Shown here: positions 61,106 to 64,000 of the stretch, in pieces | Position numbering within the stretch: position 1 is the first letter of the stretch | Layout of the letters: each line of letters begins with the position of its first letter | Assembly (NCBI GenBank): GCA_039545295.1 | Contig: BCIK01000005.1 | Location: 189,268-253,267, forward strand | Length of the DNA: 64,000 nt | Reading direction: 5' to 3' | Origin: Udeniomyces pyricola | Taxonomy: Eukaryota; Basidiomycota; Tremellomycetes; Cystofilobasidiales; Mrakiaceae | Made by a program: the position numbers and the translations under genes | The notes under the pieces: generated by a model | Told to the model about the DNA's origin: nothing | What the model saw: only the letters and a program-made list of their open reading frames with translations | Databases searched by the model: none

Positions 61106-61501
61106 ATGGATGGGGTTGATCGATCGAGGGTGGGAGAGATGCTTCTTTTTTTTTTTTTTTTTGGTTGGGAGAAGGGGAAAAGAGAGAGATGAATGGCTGG
61201 ACCGGTTGGATATCAGGATCCAGGACGGAATGAATGCCATTTTGTTTCCTTTATATATGTCATTGGAGACTCATGGACCTGTACTAGAGCTCGGTAGATC
61301 TCGACTAGGGGCAGGCTTCAGGTCATCTCAACTTGGAATGTCCTCGTATGGTTTTTTTTTTGTTTGGTACACATATGGCCAACGTATGTATATATAGATT
61401 CTGACTTGAACGAGACATCATATAACTATATCGTATACGTATGAACGCTGACTTTCCCTTTGACCAAACCCAGATCAACGATCGTCACGAAGCGAAGCAA
61501 G
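61106..61501. other. Convergent gap
   Basis: No gene. It contains a T18 stretch near 61145-61162 on the + strand and TATATATG motifs near 61250 and 61388. Confidence 0.5.
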
Positions 61502-62844
61502 CTAGCAAGTCATGGTACAAACACGAAAAAGAGGGGGCGGACGGCGAGAGGGTGAAGTCTGAGAAATGGACTAGAGCGATATGATAATATGATGTGTTGA
61601 TAGAGACGTGCGCAAAAAAAGATGAAGATAGGAGTGGTACGCGCTTATGAAGGAGAGCTAATCGAGTGCATGGTTGATTAGGAGGAGATTAGTTGAGTTT
61701 CTGTGATGGATGGAGATCAAAGGTACATCCGTGTAAGTGTTAAAAGGAGTGTTTGATGAGATGACAAGAACAGGTCGTCCGAGAGTTTATATATACATAT
61801 GTATAAGTTGCGAGGACAGCTCTTGATCAGTCATGGATGATACAAGTACCGCAACTTGATTGATGGGAAGCGTTAAGCGAGACCTATCACTTACCAGGGT
61901 TCGCATCTTGCTAGCGAGATGGTGTCCATGTCCGCGCTAAGTCGGGTTAAACAAGAATAGATAAATAAAATTGTCGAGATGCATGAGCTATCCACATGTC
62001 TATATACACCATCGTTCAGATCGATCATATATATATATATATATGTGATGGACATTCACCTTGGGTTTCTGAGGCTGCACGACTTGAACATCGTCCTCAT
62101 AGTCCTCATCCTCGTCATCATCCTCATCCTCATCTTGATCATCGACGACCATTCCTTCGTCGACGCTAGCAGACTTCTTCAGGGTGGCTTGGAGGTACGC
62201 TTCTTGGATCTCCTGTTGACGGGCGAGGAAATACGCGACGTCGCCGTCGGATTCGGCCGTCGGAGTGTAACCTGCCGTCTGATAGACTGTCGGGCTGGAG
62301 ATATTGTCGAGAACGAAGGGGTAGAAACATATAGATTTAGTAATAATCAGTAGGGTGTATGGGATAGTTTTAGTTTTTTTTTTTTTGGAAGGAGACGAAG
62401 AAAAAGAACTATGTATGTATTGATGTAAAGAAAAACAATCGCGAACGGCTTTTTCATAAGGCAGCTTTAGTTCAGTGCCGATGGATCACGTTCCATGTAG
62501 ACGAAAACTCACAATCCTTCTCGATTCGCTTTCGGGATGACATGGTGACCGTAAATTTTCTTGGGACCCTTGCCCAACTTGCCCAATTCCTCAGCCGGAA
62601 TCGCCATCTCATTGTCCTCGAGATCGGAATCGTCCGAATAGATATCGCCGTCTTGAGCGTCGTATGAGAAATCGGGATCGGTCATGGGACCTTCGTCCGA
62701 CCCCTTGTCCTCATCATGCGTTTGAGAGGATGAAAATGAGGAGTCGGGAGAACCCAGAGGATCGAGGCGGAGGAAAGATACGGCTTTGGAAGGTTTGGAA
62801 GGGGGAGTATTCCTAACGGCCGATGGAGTAAATGAGGATGGCAT
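61502..62844 (-). CDS. Acidic hypothetical protein
   Basis: Four exons on the minus strand (62513-62844, 62060-62294, 61895-61936, 61502-61558) give 221 residues with closed phases. I do not recognise the family. Visible parts: a Ser/Pro-rich start (MPSSFTPSAVRNTPPSKPSK), an acidic stretch (DGDIYSDDSDLEDNE), a basic patch (GKGPKKIYGHHVIPKANREG), then GYTPTAESDGDVAYFLARQQEIQEAYLQ, which looks like a conserved amphipathic helix, and a run of Asp/Glu (DQDEDEDDDEDEDYEDD). The last two short exons (GHGHHLASKMRTL; a Pro/Arg-rich end) are supported only by splice signals and phase. No membrane segment or signal peptide. The composition suggests a nuclear or nucleolar protein, which is inference. Confidence 0.6.
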
Positions 62845-63565
62845 GATGCAGCTGATAAGTGGGATTCTGGCAGACGAGTATAGATATGAGGGTGGTGTAG
62901 GGATCTTGGTGGATGGCGAGTGAGGAGATCGGGTAGAGAAGATCGGCAATTGAAGGACGCAAGGACGTGGATCTAAGCAGTGTGAAAGTCGATGGAGAGA
63001 ATGCGCAACTTGGCTAACAAAACTTCGGCAAAGGAGGGCCTTATCGGCGTAAACATACAAGACCGTTCGCTCAAGGCGGAGGGCGGAAAGAGCCATGTGG
63101 TGTCTCTTTCGGCGCTTGCGGCGTTGTAGATATCAAGCGATCTGTCTATACTTTGAGTCGAGAAACAACAAACACAACGCGACAGAGAAATCACGAAGGC
63201 AGATGACACGTTGACAACAGCATCACGTGACGCGTCCGACCGGCTCTAAGCTTCAAATCCGCATGACCATGAGCTGGAAATCGCCCGGTACGGATAAGTT
63301 AGTACGCGCGCAGATCATCACGCCGTCGCACCCTCGCTTGATGCATGCATGCAATATGCCAGATCCTCGGGACCCATGGTACCGCAGTCTACACGAAGCG
63401 ACAAACGACGATCGAAGCCACAAATAGCATTGAGTAATGAATTCTAATTTCCAATCTATTCCATACAGTTACAGAGCGCTCGACGTTCAACCTCGACTAC
63501 TCGCTGCTGATCATCACTGATCAGCTCGTCCCCTATCCCCCTACAATCCTGCCGCCTGCCTTCGA
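62845..63565. other. Intergenic gap, HEP1 3' end to acidic protein
   Basis: No supported gene in about 0.7 kb. It must include the acidic protein's promoter and the HEP1 3' end, since both genes run leftward. Confidence 0.5.
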
Positions 63566-64000
63566 TCAGTAAATCTCCATGTCTCCGCCTTTGAGGTTGC
63601 CCCGGACGACCTTTTCCCCTTTTTCACGCATCATGTCCTCGATGGTCCGGAGAGCTTGGCCCTTTTGACCGCCCTCGGTGATCTCCGGGAACCAGCCCAA
63701 ATGGTCAGCGATGAGGTGACTGAATAACGTGAACCATGGAATGGGTGTGTGCGAATGGGGGTTTATTAACCAGACGGAAAAAGTTCGAGCAGATGAGTGA
63801 GATTTACCAAGTGGAGCAAGCAACAAGATGATCGATGCTGAGCGAGCAAGTAAAGAAGAAAACGAAGTAGAGGAAACCTCCTTTCCATGCCTTTCGCTTC
63901 TTTCTTCACGAACAGGGTAGGGCAGGGCAATCAGGTCGACGTACCGGTTCTGACACTGCGGGCATTGAACAAGCACGATTCCCTTGGTATAAGCTTGCTT
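63566..64000 (-). CDS. HEP1: HEP1/ZIM17 DNL-type zinc finger protein, 5' end outside window
   Basis: Minus strand. The last exon (63566-63719) and part of the previous one (63945-64000) are present; the gene begins beyond the right edge. The joined sequence [29 protein letters not shown] is the DNL zinc-finger signature: the second CxxC and the DHLGWF block that names the family (Asp-Asn-Leu in many members, here ADHLG). It continues [16 protein letters not shown] and ends GGDMEIY. Hep1 is a matrix chaperone that keeps mitochondrial Hsp70 (Ssc1) soluble and so supports protein import and Fe-S work. The first CxxC and the presequence are not in the window. Confidence 0.93.
   Translation of the reverse strand, partial: [144 protein letters not shown]

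Overview
This is a eukaryotic window, very probably from a basidiomycete fungus. Almost every gene is split by short GT-AG introns (about 40-300 nt, pyrimidine-rich), intergenic gaps are small (0.3-1.2 kb), and the gene content is fungal. Intron density suggests Basidiomycota and perhaps a Pucciniomycotina-type yeast, but the lineage is my inference. I see no rRNA, tRNA, CRISPR array, transposon or virus-like sequence. Exon models were built by hand from splice signals and frame continuity. In nearly all models every exon phase closes exactly.

Layout, left to right: the 3' part of a SKI3-like TPR protein (+, 1-4019); an F-box protein (+, 4350-6916); a many-exon SPO22/ZIP4-like meiotic protein (-, about 7.3-13.75 kb); frataxin (+, 14299-15400); a GT8 glycosyltransferase (+, 15878-17493); an ADAM-type membrane metalloprotease (+, 18464-22484); a bHLH transcription factor (-, 23616-26570); a proline iminopeptidase (+, 27141-29542); a secreted pectin methylesterase (+, 29855-32363); mitochondrial inner membrane protease IMP2 (-, 32659-34207); a DHA1-type MFS transporter (+, 34984-38624); a very large UVRAG/Vps38-like subunit (+, 39011-44157); an intronless BTB protein (+, 44580-45257); an NCBP3-like cap-binding protein (+, 46369-48619); GET4 (+, 48975-50852); SNF4, the AMPK gamma subunit (-, 52062-54399); a DUF1917/Bles03-like protein (-, 54729-56751); a 2-oxoglutarate/Fe(II) dioxygenase (+, 57034-59361); an NR2C2AP-like protein (+, 60127-61105); an acidic protein of unknown function (-, 61502-62844); and the 3' part of HEP1/ZIM17 (-, 63566 to the right edge).

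The genes do not form a cluster with one pathway. Loose themes are mitochondrial iron and protein handling (frataxin, IMP2, HEP1), RNA turnover and cap biology (SKI3, NCBP3), membrane traffic and tail-anchored proteins (UVRAG/Vps38, GET4), nutrient signalling (SNF4), and secreted or surface enzymes (pectin methylesterase, ADAM). Divergent pairs that may share promoters are SPO22/frataxin, bHLH/iminopeptidase, IMP2/MFS and DUF1917/dioxygenase. The most unusual non-genic signal is the abundance of long uninterrupted G or C runs in introns and in convergent intergenic gaps. The most unusual genic signals are a bHLH with a loop of about 90 residues, several 9-24 nt exons, and long family-atypical extensions on IMP2, UVRAG/Vps38 and NR2C2AP.
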